From the NCBI RefSeq assembly GCF_016924645.1, contig NZ_JAFFJV010000024.1, positions 1-64,000 on the forward strand: DNA of 64,000 bases. Reading direction: 5' to 3'. Positions 25,901-33,695 of the stretch are shown here, one piece after another. Below the pieces are notes generated by a model, which saw only the letters and a list, made by a program, of their open reading frames with translations, ran no database searches and was not told the origin of the DNA. Position numbers and translations under genes: made by a program. This stretch comes from Rufibacter psychrotolerans. Lineage in GTDB: Bacteria > Bacteroidota > Bacteroidia > Cytophagales > Hymenobacteraceae. How positions within the stretch are numbered: position 1 is the stretch's first letter; each line of letters begins with the position of its first letter.

Positions 25901-27851
25901 GCTGAAAAATATCTTGAACCAGATGGTGGACTCCTTGAACATCTTCGCCGGGGAGGTAACCCGCGTGGCGGTTGAGGTGGGAACCGAAGGTAAATTGGGC
26001 GGACAGGCTTCGGTGCCAAATGTGGCCGGGACCTGGAAAGCCCTCACCGATAATGTAAACACCATGGCGTCTAACCTGACGCTGCAGGTGCGCGACATCG
26101 CCAACGTAGCCACTGCGGTGGCGAAAGGCGACCTGACCCAGAAAATCACGGTGAATGTGCGCGGCGAGCTGGCCGAGCTGAAGGACAACCTGAACCAGAT
26201 GGTGGACTCCCTGAACATCTTCGCCGGCGAGGTAACCCGCGTGGCCCTGGAAGTGGGTACCGAGGGTAGACTGGGCGGTCAGGCCAAAGTGCCGAACGTG
26301 GCGGGAGTTTGGAAAGACCTCACCGACAATGTGAACGTGATGGCCTCTAACCTTACCACGCAGGTACGCGGCATTGTGAAAGTAGTAACGGCGGTATCTA
26401 AAGGGGATCTGACCCAGAAACTGACGCTGCAAGCCAAAGGCGAGCTGGCCGAACTGGCCGACACCATCAACAGCATGGTGGAAGACCTGAACCGCCTGGC
26501 GGGTGAGGTAAGCCGGGTGGCCAGAGTAGCCGGGGTGGAAGGAAAACTTACCGAGCGCGCCTCGGTACCTGGGGTGAGCGGCAGCTGGAAAGAACTGGTA
26601 GATACCCTCAACGACCTCCTGGAGTCTATTGTAACGCCGGTTCTGGAAGTGTCACGGGTGGTTCGCTCCATCTCTGAAGGGGATTTGACTCAGAAAGTGG
26701 AAATCCAGACCGCCGGTGATATCCTGGCCATGTCCAATGCCTTGAACCTGGCGGTAGACAACCTGAATGCCCTGCTGGGTGAAATCAACGATTCTTCCCT
26801 GATTGTGGGAAGCTCGTCTGAGGAAATGGCGGCCAAAGGCCTGGAGATGAACCGCGTAACGGTAGATGTGGCCCTGGCCATGCAGCAAATGGCAGAAGGG
26901 GCGCAAAACCAGGCCTTGAAAACCGACCAGGCCTTTAAACTGATTGAGGAAATCATGAAGGCCACCAAAGAAACCGCCAACAAAGCCGATGTAGTGAACC
27001 GCTCGGCGGTGATGGGGGAGGAAACTTCCCAATTGGGTCTGAAAACGGTGGCCGAGGTGGTGCGCAACATGGAGGAGATCTCTTCTTCGGCGGCCCTTAC
27101 CGCCAAAACCATTGAAGTCCTGAGTACCCGCAGCCAGGAAATCTCCAAGTCCCTGGGGGTAATCACTGATATTGCCGCCCAGACCAATTTGCTGGCCCTG
27201 AACGCGGCCATTGAGGCGGCCCGCGCCGGCGAGGCGGGAAGGGGCTTTGCGGTAGTAGCCGAGGAAATCAGGAAACTGGCCGAAGGCTCCCGTAAATCGG
27301 CGAGTGAGATTGCCACGCTGGTAGAAGACGTGAAGAAAGATACTTCTTCTGCCGCCGCCGCTATCGCCACCATGGAAGGCCGGGTATTGAAAGGAAAGAA
27401 CGCCACCTTTGAGGCATCTGGCGCCTTTAAGAACATTGCCACCTCCAGCGGCGAAACCCTCCGCAGTGCGCAGGACATCCTGGTGTCTACCGAGGTGCAG
27501 AAAACCTCCATCGGTGACGTGGTGAAGTACGTGGAAGAAGTGGTAGCCATTGCCGAGCAGACGGCGTCGGGTACCCAGCAGGTAGCCGGCACGGCCAAGC
27601 AACTGTCGGGTTCCATGCAGGAGCTTACCGCTTCCAGCCAGAGCCTGAACGACATTGCCGAAGACCTGCAGGTGAGTATCTCGGCCTTCAAGCTGGTGAA
27701 CGGCAGCGTGGGGTACCCTAACCGCAACAACCGCAAGTTTACGGCTATGCCCGCCGCCCGCCGCTCGTTCAACGGCACCGATCTGGACGAGAACCAATTG
27801 ATCCGGAAGGCTGCCAGTAAAAAGGCTACTAAAAACAGAGGTCAGGAATAA
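22971..27851 (+). CDS. Giant cytoplasmic poly-HAMP methyl-accepting chemotaxis protein
   Basis: 1626 residues, no membrane segment or signal peptide. Residues 1-115 are an Ala/Pro/Glu-rich tail. From about 118 to 1270 there is a chain of HAMP modules: 13 canonical units (G-D-L/G-N-L type) alternate with divergent ones carrying E-V-G-T-E-G-K-L-G-G-Q (ten copies) or A-G-V-E-G (two copies). Nine units are exactly 92 residues. The last 300 residues form an MCP signalling hairpin, with the tip D-I-A-A-Q-T-N-L-L-A-L-N-A-A-I-E-A-A-R-A-G-E. The repeat type is that of fungal Nik1/Os-1 kinases, here joined to an MCP. Its stop overlaps the cheW start (TAATG). The signal sensed is unknown. Confidence 0.92.
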   Translation: MALGKNLKLNKDKLIGKTEAETPPVPPTDAAAASAAELTPAETPRETPAPEPTNPVVETAGADAGEKPTASKARAGGKALEKQADKGEKTAIQAQDDQARKSNTPRQSQIQNSDYINEQLNRVLYALDAFKKGDVSVRLTKQNNDIFSEIAEAYNSMVEMIGGVGGEVSRISKVAGVEGNLKARASAENASGFWKDMINNINGLVDSIAVPVLEVGKVLKNISRGNLDETFQIPVSGDFKVMAETINRTIDNLNLFAGEVTRVALEVGTEGKLGGQASVPNVAGIWKELTDNVNAMASNLTLQVRDIAKVTTAVAQGNLDQKVTVDLKGEMLQLKENINQMVDSLNIFGDEVTRVAREVGTEGKLGGQAKVPNVGGVWKDLTDNVNTMASNLTSQLRDIANVATAVAKGDLTQKITVNVKGELAELKDNLNQMVDSLNIFADEVTRVSREVGTEGILGGQASVPNVAGVWKALTDNVNYMASNLTLQVRDIANVATAVARGDLSQKITVGVRGELAELKDNLNQMVDSLNIFAGEVTRVAREVGTEGKLGGQASVPNVAGVWKDLTDNVNYMASNLTLQVRDIANVATAVARGDLSQKITVGVRGELAELKDNLNQMVDSLNIFAGEVTRVALEVGTEGKLGGQASVPNVAGTWKALTDNVNSMASNLTLQVRDIANVATAVARGDLSQKITVGVKGELAELKDNLNQMVDSLNIFAGEVTRVAREVGTEGKLGGQANVPNVGGVWKDLTDNVNYMAGNLTSQMRDIANVATAVAKGDLTQKITVDVKGELLQLKDNLNQMVDSLNIFAGEVTRVAREVGTEGILGGQANVPNVGGVWKDLTENVNYMASNLTLQVRDIANVATAVARGDLSQKITVDVKGELLELKNNLNQMVDSLNIFADEVTRVAREVGTEGKLGGQASVPKVRGTWKELTDNVNSMASNLTLQVRDIANVASAVAKGDLTQKITVDVKGELLELKNILNQMVDSLNIFAGEVTRVAVEVGTEGKLGGQASVPNVAGTWKALTDNVNTMASNLTLQVRDIANVATAVAKGDLTQKITVNVRGELAELKDNLNQMVDSLNIFAGEVTRVALEVGTEGRLGGQAKVPNVAGVWKDLTDNVNVMASNLTTQVRGIVKVVTAVSKGDLTQKLTLQAKGELAELADTINSMVEDLNRLAGEVSRVARVAGVEGKLTERASVPGVSGSWKELVDTLNDLLESIVTPVLEVSRVVRSISEGDLTQKVEIQTAGDILAMSNALNLAVDNLNALLGEINDSSLIVGSSSEEMAAKGLEMNRVTVDVALAMQQMAEGAQNQALKTDQAFKLIEEIMKATKETANKADVVNRSAVMGEETSQLGLKTVAEVVRNMEEISSSAALTAKTIEVLSTRSQEISKSLGVITDIAAQTNLLALNAAIEAARAGEAGRGFAVVAEEIRKLAEGSRKSASEIATLVEDVKKDTSSAAAAIATMEGRVLKGKNATFEASGAFKNIATSSGETLRSAQDILVSTEVQKTSIGDVVKYVEEVVAIAEQTASGTQQVAGTAKQLSGSMQELTASSQSLNDIAEDLQVSISAFKLVNGSVGYPNRNNRKFTAMPAARRSFNGTDLDENQLIRKAASKKATKNRGQE
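23880..26363 (+). repeat. Nine tandem 276-bp units inside the receptor gene
   Basis: Each unit encodes 92 residues from V-R-D-I-A to N-L-T-x-Q and the period is exact: unit 1 starts at 23880 and the diverged tenth begins at 26364. Units 2-9 are closest to each other; the flanking ones are more diverged. The unit pairs one canonical with one divergent HAMP. Confidence 0.93.
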
Positions 27852-28351
27852 TGGAAACGCAGAACGCACGGGACAAAAAAGAGGCGGCCGTAGAGGAACG
27901 GGTCCATCTGATTGTCTTTAAACTGGGGACAGAGGAGTACGGGGTGCGCATTGACCAGGTAAAGGAGGTAACCATTACCCCCGAGATTACCCGCATGCCC
28001 AAAACCCCTTCCTTCATCAAGGGAGTGGCCAACATCAGGGGTGACATCATTGCCATCATGGACCTGGAGGAGCGTTTCAGGATTGAACGTGCTTTCAAGG
28101 AGCCGGAACGGCACACGTACACCCTGGTCATGGAAGCCAAGGACTATACCATGGGCTTTATTGTGCGCGAAGTTCCCCAGTCCCTGACCTTGCCGGTTTC
28201 CAGTATAGACAAGACGCCCTCGTTTATCCAGGACATCAATATCAATGAGAACTTTATTGAGGGCATAGGAAAACTAGACGACCGGCTCATCATTGTGCTG
28301 GACATGTACAAGATCCTGACCTCCGATGAAGTGTTACAATTAAAGTCATAG
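27851..28351 (+). CDS. cheW: Chemotaxis coupling protein CheW
   Basis: 166 residues. CheW links receptors to the CheA kinase in the array. The CheW fold is seen in F-K-L-G-T-E-E-Y-G-V-R-I, the Arg-containing I-T-R-M-P and the loop F-I-K-G-V-A-N-I-R-G-D-I-I-A-I-M-D-L, followed by the second barrel G-I-G-K-L-D-D-R-L-I-I-V-L-D. A 17-residue charged N-terminal extension precedes the domain. The start overlaps the receptor stop by one base and cheY follows after 25 bp. Confidence 0.92.
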   Translation: METQNARDKKEAAVEERVHLIVFKLGTEEYGVRIDQVKEVTITPEITRMPKTPSFIKGVANIRGDIIAIMDLEERFRIERAFKEPERHTYTLVMEAKDYTMGFIVREVPQSLTLPVSSIDKTPSFIQDININENFIEGIGKLDDRLIIVLDMYKILTSDEVLQLKS

Positions 28352-28376
28352 TGCTCATCATTTGACCTATTAACGT

Positions 28377-28760
28377 ATGGAATCCACTGATAAAAAAAGA
28401 ATACTCATTGTAGATGATTCTTTCTACATGCGCACTATGTTGAAGAACATGCTGCTGGACGCTGGTTATGATGTGGTGGGGGAAGCCCCAGACGGCAAAA
28501 CCGCCCTGCAGCTAGCCCGGGAGAAGGTGCCGGACCTGGTCACCCTGGATGTGATCTTGCCAGACAACACCGGCCTTGATGTCTTAAAAGGCATTAAGAG
28601 CGACAACCCAGGCATTAAGGTAGTGATTGTGAGCGCCGTGGGCCAGGAAGTGATCATGAACGAGGCCGCCGAGTACGGCGCCCTGCACTACATCATCAAG
28701 CCTTTCTCAGAAGACAAAGTGCTGGAGGCGTTGAACAACGCCTTCAAAGAAGAAGAATAG
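28377..28760 (+). CDS. cheY: Response regulator CheY
   Basis: 127 residues, a single receiver domain. Acid pocket D13-D14, phospho-acceptor D58 (T-L-D-V-I-L-P-D), switch residue S86 and K108 (I-I-K-P-F) are all in place, so it can be phosphorylated by CheA. No output domain. The organism shows no flagellar genes here, so its target may be gliding, pili or another output. It lies between cheW and the cheB-like gene. Confidence 0.92.
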   Translation: MESTDKKRILIVDDSFYMRTMLKNMLLDAGYDVVGEAPDGKTALQLAREKVPDLVTLDVILPDNTGLDVLKGIKSDNPGIKVVIVSAVGQEVIMNEAAEYGALHYIIKPFSEDKVLEALNNAFKEEE

Positions 28761-28792
28761 ATCAATAACCGGTACGCCACTTACGTTCACCA

Positions 28793-29923
28793 GTGCAGCA
28801 GACGCAGCAAGCAAAGATTAGGGTTTTGATAGGAGATACCTCGGTACGCTCCCGGTTGGTGCTGTCCGGCATGATAGAGGCCGAACCCAGGCTGGAGGTG
28901 GTTGACACCGCCCGGTCCCGGGAAGAGCTGATCTTCAAGGCCATGGCCGCCAAACCCGACCTGATTGTAGCCCACCATGGCCTGACCATGAGTGGATCGC
29001 TGCCCCTGTTCAAGCCGGTGTACGGGCAAGACTCCGCGTTGCTCCTCATGGTGTCGCAGGAAATGGCCGAGGGTATTTTCTACCTGCCCCGCACGTTCAG
29101 GGTGAACGGGCATGAGGCCAGGCCGGCAACAGTGGAAAGCACAGGTGCCGCCGGGGGCAAGGCCGGTCTTATGTCTACCCTGCGCGAGTTTGTGGTAAGG
29201 TATTCAGATCCCAGCCCCGCACCGGTGGTTAGAAAGAAGGAAGCACCTGCCCATTCGGCCCAAAGTGGGGCCAGAAATCGGGTAAGAACGTCGGCTCCGG
29301 GGCAGGCGCCCCTAAAGGTGGTGGTCATCGGGGCCTCCACCGGCGGGTCGTTGGCCCTGGAAGCCATTGTGCGGGAGCTGTCTGCGCCGCAACCTGCCGT
29401 GGTGCTGGTGGCGGTGCACATGCCTGAAAAGTTTACCAAGCGCCTGGCCCAACGGCTGCAGAAATGCACCAACTGGCGCGTGGAAGAAGGCTACCAGGGC
29501 ATGAAACTGAGCGCAGGTACCATTGTCATTGCCCCCGGCGGGCAGAACATGCGGGTAAAGCGCTCGCCGCTGCGCGCCAAAGAACTGACCATTGCCCTGG
29601 AGCCTTCGGCTGCCATGGACACGCCCTCGGTAGATGTGCTCATGGCCTCTGCCGCGCAGTGTGCTCCTGCCCGGGTGCTGGGTGTTATCTTAACCGGCAT
29701 GGGACAGGACGGAACCGCCGGGGCCCGCGAGATCATGAACCAGGGCGGCACCGTCATTGCCCAGAATAGAGAAACCTCCACCATTTTCGGGATGGCCAAG
29801 TCGGCGATTGAAAGCGGGGTGGTCCATGGAGTGGTGGCCTTAGGCCAGATCCATTCCATCATTCACCGGTTTACCGCCGGCCCCCACATGAGCCAGGCGC
29901 TCCAACGTAATTACAAAGGATGA
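28793..29923 (+). CDS. cheB: CheB-like methylesterase with degenerate receiver
   Basis: 376 residues, GTG start at 28793. The C-terminal domain (about 178-370) is a CheB methylesterase: catalytic Ser in V-I-G-A-S-T-G-G-S, His in V-H-M-P-E-K-F and Asp in T-G-M-G-Q-D-G-T-A-G. The N-terminal receiver-like domain (7-130) has lost the phospho-acceptor: the alignment P-D-L-I-V-A-H puts H61 where CheB has Asp, and the acid pair is reduced to D15. The linker (about 140-175) is rich in Ala, Arg and Ser. Activity should therefore not depend on CheA phosphorylation. No cheR gene is in the window. Its stop overlaps the cheA start (ATGA). Confidence 0.85.
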   Translation: MQQTQQAKIRVLIGDTSVRSRLVLSGMIEAEPRLEVVDTARSREELIFKAMAAKPDLIVAHHGLTMSGSLPLFKPVYGQDSALLLMVSQEMAEGIFYLPRTFRVNGHEARPATVESTGAAGGKAGLMSTLREFVVRYSDPSPAPVVRKKEAPAHSAQSGARNRVRTSAPGQAPLKVVVIGASTGGSLALEAIVRELSAPQPAVVLVAVHMPEKFTKRLAQRLQKCTNWRVEEGYQGMKLSAGTIVIAPGGQNMRVKRSPLRAKELTIALEPSAAMDTPSVDVLMASAAQCAPARVLGVILTGMGQDGTAGAREIMNQGGTVIAQNRETSTIFGMAKSAIESGVVHGVVALGQIHSIIHRFTAGPHMSQALQRNYKG

Positions 29924-31551
29924 AGTCGAGAGATCAGGAATATAAAGAGATATTTATAGCCGAGGCTCTCGAGTACTATGATGCGCTGAACCGGCACATC
30001 AGTGATCTGGAGAAAAACCCGGAAGACGAGCAGCTGCTGGCCGAGATTTTCAGGTTGCTCCATAACCTGAAAGCCAACGCGAAGGCCATTGGCTACACGT
30101 CCATTGCCGATGTGTCGCACAAACTGGAAACGGCTTTTGGCATGATCCGCAGCCGGGAGCTGAGTTTCAGTGATGAGGTAGTGACCGTACTATTCGACGG
30201 CATTGACATGCTGGGCGAGATGATCACCGGCATTGACGGCCCCAACGAGGTAGAGCCCAGCCCGGCCCTGCTCCGCAACCTGGACATCATCGTCAATTCC
30301 CTCACCGATAATTCCTCTGACCTGTCAAAGGTTCAGAAGTATTATACCTCTAAGAACCTGTCGCTCTCTGATCTGATCTACATTCAGATCAAGAAGCTGG
30401 ACCACCTGCTCAACCTGGTGGGCGAGCTGATCATTGACCGTGACCGGATTGTGTCCATCAGCAAAGAGCTGGACCATGACGATCTCAAGAACGTGAGCGC
30501 GCACCTGTACCGCATCACCGAGGAGCTGCAGTACAGCGTCATGGATGCCCGCCTGGTAAACGTGGGCTCTTTGTTCAATAAGTTTCCCCGTATTGTGCGG
30601 GACATTGCGGTGGCCGAGAAGAAAGAGATCAACCTGGACATCTCGGGGCAGGACATTCAGATAGACCGCAACATCCTGCAGATCATCACCGACTCTTTGC
30701 TGCACCTGATGCGCAACGCCATCTCGCACGGCATAGAAAAGGCCGAAATCAGGAAAAAGGCCAAGAAAACGCCGCAGGGCAACATTTCGCTCTCGGCGCA
30801 GAATGACCGGGACACCGTGATCCTGCGGTTGTCTGACGACGGGAAAGGCATTGACCAGGAAGAGGTGCGGCGGGCCATTGTGCAGCGCGGCTTCCTCACC
30901 GCCGATGCCACCAAAGACCTGCGCGAGACCGAGGTGCTTTCGTATTTGTTTGAACCCGGGTTCTCCCTGGCCAAGGAAGTAACCGAGGTGTCGGGCCGGG
31001 GCGTGGGGCTGGATGTGGTGAAGAACGCCATTGACTCCATTGGGGGCCGCATAAAGGTAGACTCAAAGAAAGGCGTAGGCACTACCTTCACGCTTTTCCT
31101 GCCTACCTCCATTGCGGTGAAAGGGGCGCTCCTGTGCCAGGTGGAGGAGAATTTTTACGCCATTCCGCTCATGCACACCGACTCGGTGGTGGCGTTCCCC
31201 ACCCGGGACCTGCACGAGGTGGGCGAGCTGCTGGTGGCCGACATCAACGGGGAGACCATCACCATTGTGTCATTGCGCGAGCTCTTCAATACCGACATAA
31301 GGGAGTACAGCGTAAAGAAGAAAGATTTAACGGGTGATGCGCAGAACATCATCATTGTGACCTACAACAACCGGAAACTGGGCCTCATTGTGGACAAGCT
31401 GCTGCGGCAGCAGGACATTGTGATCAAGGCCCTGAGCAAGCCGGTCAATACCATTGAGATTTACGCGGGGGTAACCCTTTTGGGATCGGGCAAGGTGTGT
31501 CTGGTGCTGGATGTGGCCGCCATTACCCGCTACTTTATAACCAGAAGGTAA
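29920..31551 (+). CDS. cheA: Chemotaxis histidine kinase CheA (no P2 domain)
   Basis: 543 residues, shorter than E. coli CheA. P1 Hpt domain at the N-terminus with phospho-acceptor H48 in F-R-L-L-H-N-L-K-A-N-A. The P2 CheY-binding domain is absent: P3 dimerisation follows directly (L-D-H-L-L-N-L-V-G-E-L-I at about 160-172). P4 carries the N box (L-M-R-N-A-I-S-H-G-I-E), G1 (S-D-D-G-K-G-I-D) and G2 (G-R-G-V-G-L-D-V-V), all complete. P5 CheW-like domain at the C-terminus. It overlaps the cheB-like gene by four bases; cheC follows after 36 bp. Confidence 0.92.
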   Translation: MKSRDQEYKEIFIAEALEYYDALNRHISDLEKNPEDEQLLAEIFRLLHNLKANAKAIGYTSIADVSHKLETAFGMIRSRELSFSDEVVTVLFDGIDMLGEMITGIDGPNEVEPSPALLRNLDIIVNSLTDNSSDLSKVQKYYTSKNLSLSDLIYIQIKKLDHLLNLVGELIIDRDRIVSISKELDHDDLKNVSAHLYRITEELQYSVMDARLVNVGSLFNKFPRIVRDIAVAEKKEINLDISGQDIQIDRNILQIITDSLLHLMRNAISHGIEKAEIRKKAKKTPQGNISLSAQNDRDTVILRLSDDGKGIDQEEVRRAIVQRGFLTADATKDLRETEVLSYLFEPGFSLAKEVTEVSGRGVGLDVVKNAIDSIGGRIKVDSKKGVGTTFTLFLPTSIAVKGALLCQVEENFYAIPLMHTDSVVAFPTRDLHEVGELLVADINGETITIVSLRELFNTDIREYSVKKKDLTGDAQNIIIVTYNNRKLGLIVDKLLRQQDIVIKALSKPVNTIEIYAGVTLLGSGKVCLVLDVAAITRYFITRR

Positions 31552-31587
31552 GTGCTGGAGGGACCAAAACAATTTAATGCCTGATTC

Positions 31588-32211
31588 ATGGAGCTTCAAG
31601 TAAATGAACTAGAGCGGGATATCATCAAGGAAATCCTCAACATAGGATTAGCCCGGGCGGCCGACTCTTTTGCCGTCATTGCCAAAGACCGCGTACTCCT
31701 GAAAGTGCCCGATCTGCAGCTGATGGAGGCCGAAGAGCTGTTAAAGATTGTGCGCGCCTATGAAAACTCGCACGTGATCATACAGTCAGACATAAAAGGG
31801 GAGCTGAACGGCTCCACCCTCATGCTGTTCTCTGAGGCGCACGTGGAGCAGCTCTCTAAAGTATGTCTGGGCATGGCCGTGAAGGGCAGCGAGCCCCTCA
31901 CCGAGATGCAGGAATCCTTGCTGCTGGAGGTGAGCAACATCATCACGGGCGCCCTGGTCACGCAGCTGGCCAATATCTTAAAGTCCAACATCTACGGCTC
32001 GCCGCCGGTGGCCCCCAAACACGACATCGCCGAGTCCCTGAAAGGCATCTTCACCGACCACCCGCTGTTCCAGCCCCTGGTGTTCACCGTGATCACGCAG
32101 TTCACCAACAACTCCCAGATGGTGGAGCTGCCGCTGCTGCTGTTCTTTGACACCTCCACGTTCATCAAGATCCTGGAGATCATCAGGTCCTATAATTTCC
32201 TTACCAAATAG
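31588..32211 (+). CDS. cheC: CheC-type CheY-phosphate phosphatase
   Basis: 207 residues. Both active sites of the CheC/FliY/CheX family ([DS]-x3-E-x2-N-x22-P) are intact: D11...E15...N18 with P41, and a second S-x3-E-x2-N in S-L-L-L-E-V-S-N, with a proline 23 residues after that Asn. Two sites distinguish CheC from CheX. It would hydrolyse CheY-P and reset the pathway. It is last in the operon, ahead of a strong terminator. Confidence 0.88.
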   Translation: MELQVNELERDIIKEILNIGLARAADSFAVIAKDRVLLKVPDLQLMEAEELLKIVRAYENSHVIIQSDIKGELNGSTLMLFSEAHVEQLSKVCLGMAVKGSEPLTEMQESLLLEVSNIITGALVTQLANILKSNIYGSPPVAPKHDIAESLKGIFTDHPLFQPLVFTVITQFTNNSQMVELPLLLFFDTSTFIKILEIIRSYNFLTK

Positions 32212-32235
32212 CCGAACCAAGATATTTTCCTTCTC

Positions 32236-32263
32236 AAAAGAGCCGCCCCCGGGCGGCTCTTTT
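32236..32263 (+). terminator. Terminator of the chemosensory operon
   Basis: AAAAGAGCCGCCC (32236-32248) and GGGCGGCTCTTTT (32251-32263) form a 13-bp stem with a tiny loop and a T tract, 24 bp after the cheC stop. Confidence 0.88.
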
Positions 32264-32285
32264 GCTTCACAATGAGGACAGAACG

Positions 32286-32327
32286 GGCGTTTTAGGGCCA
32301 TTTTCGGCAAAACAGACCCCAAACGCC
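32286..32327. repeat. Intergenic palindrome, imperfect copy
   Basis: GGCGTTTTAGGGCCATTTTC faces GCAAAACAGACCCCAAACGCC with several mismatches. It lies between the chemosensory operon and the polyamine genes. Confidence 0.7.
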
Positions 32328-32407
32328 GGGCCGTGCTCCCTTTCCAATGCAGTATCTTTTTTGTTGTTTTGCGCGTCTGAAACAAAAACAAGATTTAACA
32401 CCCGCCT

Positions 32408-33694
32408 ATGGACGCTTTAGGAAGACATATTCTGGTAGAGTTCTACAACTGCTCGCCAGAATTGATGAATGATGTGGTACACATTGAGAACAGCATGGTG
32501 GCTGCCGCCGAAACCGCCGGGGCCACGGTCATCAACAGCACGTTTCACCACTTCTCTCCTTATGGCGTTTCCGGGGTGGTGGTAATCCAGGAGAGCCACC
32601 TGGCCATCCATACCTGGCCCGAGTACGGCTACGCGGCCGTGGACCTGTTCACCTGCGGCGACTCGGTAGACCCCTGGGTGTCCTACAATTACCTGAAGGA
32701 GGCCTTTGAGGCCAGCCATGGCTCGTCCATGGAGTGCCGTCGCGGCCAGCAGAGCCTGCTCAAGCGCACCGACTTCACCGTGGAAGCACGTGATTCTGGT
32801 CAGCAGGTAGCGCCCATCCCCAGCATTACCCGCGATGTCTGGTTCACCGAACGCGACGAAAACATTGCCCTTTCCCTGAAACACACCGGAAACCAGCTCT
32901 ACAAAAAGCAGTCGCCCTATCAGAAGGTGGAGGTGATTGAGACCCTGGCCTACGGCAACATGCTCACCCTGGACGGCATGGTCATGTGCACCCAGAAAGA
33001 CGAGTACGTGTACCACGAGATGATCACGCACGTGCCGGTGTTCAGCCACGGCCACGTGAAGCGCGCCCTGGTGATTGGCGGCGGCGACGGCGGCACCGTG
33101 CGCGAACTGCTGCGCCACGACGGCATTGAAGAAGTGGTGCTGGTAGAAATTGACGAACTGGTGATTGAAGCCTGCAGGCAGCACCTGCCCGAAACCGCCA
33201 GCGCCTTCGGCCATCCCAGGCTCAAGCTGCTCATTGAAGACGGCATCAAATACATCCAGGACACGCCAGACGCTTCTTTTGATTTGATCATTGTAGACTC
33301 CGCCGATCCGGTGGGGCCGGGCGAAGGCTTGTTCACCGCCGAATTCTACAGCCAGGTGTACCGCTGCCTCACTCCGGAAGGCGTGATGATCACCCAGAGC
33401 GAGTCGCCCCGTTTCAACACCAGCGTGTTCGTGGAGATCTTTGATACCTACAAGGGCATTTTCGGGCCAGACAAGGTGCATTGTTACCTGGCGGCCATCC
33501 CCACGTATCCAACGGGTACCTGGAGCTTCTCGTTCTGCGCCAAAGGCAGCGTAAACCCCCGGCAGTTCAACGCCGAGGCCGTGGCGGCCTTCTCCCGGGA
33601 GCAGGGGCTGCGGTACTACAATGAAGACATTCACCTGGCCGCCTTTGCCTTACCAAACTTTGTAAAAGATTTATTAGCTTCTAAACCAGCGTAA
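32408..33694 (+). CDS. speDE: Bifunctional S-adenosylmethionine decarboxylase / spermidine synthase (SpeD-SpeE fusion)
   Basis: 428 residues. Residues 1-115 are a class 1b AdoMet decarboxylase: self-processing S63 in Q-E-S-H-L-A, which would give the pyruvoyl cofactor, with H68 and C83 at the same numbers as in the Thermotoga enzyme. Residues about 140-428 are spermidine synthase: I-G-G-G-D-G-G-T-V-R-E-L (MTA/dcSAM binding) and catalytic Asp in I-I-V-D-S-A-D-P-V-G-P. Together they would make decarboxylated AdoMet and use it to turn putrescine into spermidine. No frameshift or stop lies between the domains. An agmatinase-family gene follows after 1 bp. Confidence 0.92.
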   Translation: MDALGRHILVEFYNCSPELMNDVVHIENSMVAAAETAGATVINSTFHHFSPYGVSGVVVIQESHLAIHTWPEYGYAAVDLFTCGDSVDPWVSYNYLKEAFEASHGSSMECRRGQQSLLKRTDFTVEARDSGQQVAPIPSITRDVWFTERDENIALSLKHTGNQLYKKQSPYQKVEVIETLAYGNMLTLDGMVMCTQKDEYVYHEMITHVPVFSHGHVKRALVIGGGDGGTVRELLRHDGIEEVVLVEIDELVIEACRQHLPETASAFGHPRLKLLIEDGIKYIQDTPDASFDLIIVDSADPVGPGEGLFTAEFYSQVYRCLTPEGVMITQSESPRFNTSVFVEIFDTYKGIFGPDKVHCYLAAIPTYPTGTWSFSFCAKGSVNPRQFNAEAVAAFSREQGLRYYNEDIHLAAFALPNFVKDLLASKPA

Positions 33695-33695
33695 T

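Noticed and set aside
23880..26363. Regular repeats considered as a CRISPR array
   Set aside because: The 276-bp units are contiguous coding repeats without spacers and translate to HAMP domains.
25350..27869. Large minus-strand frames opposite the poly-HAMP receptor
   Set aside because: They repeat with the 276-bp period only because they are antisense to the HAMP units; no promoter or domain supports them.
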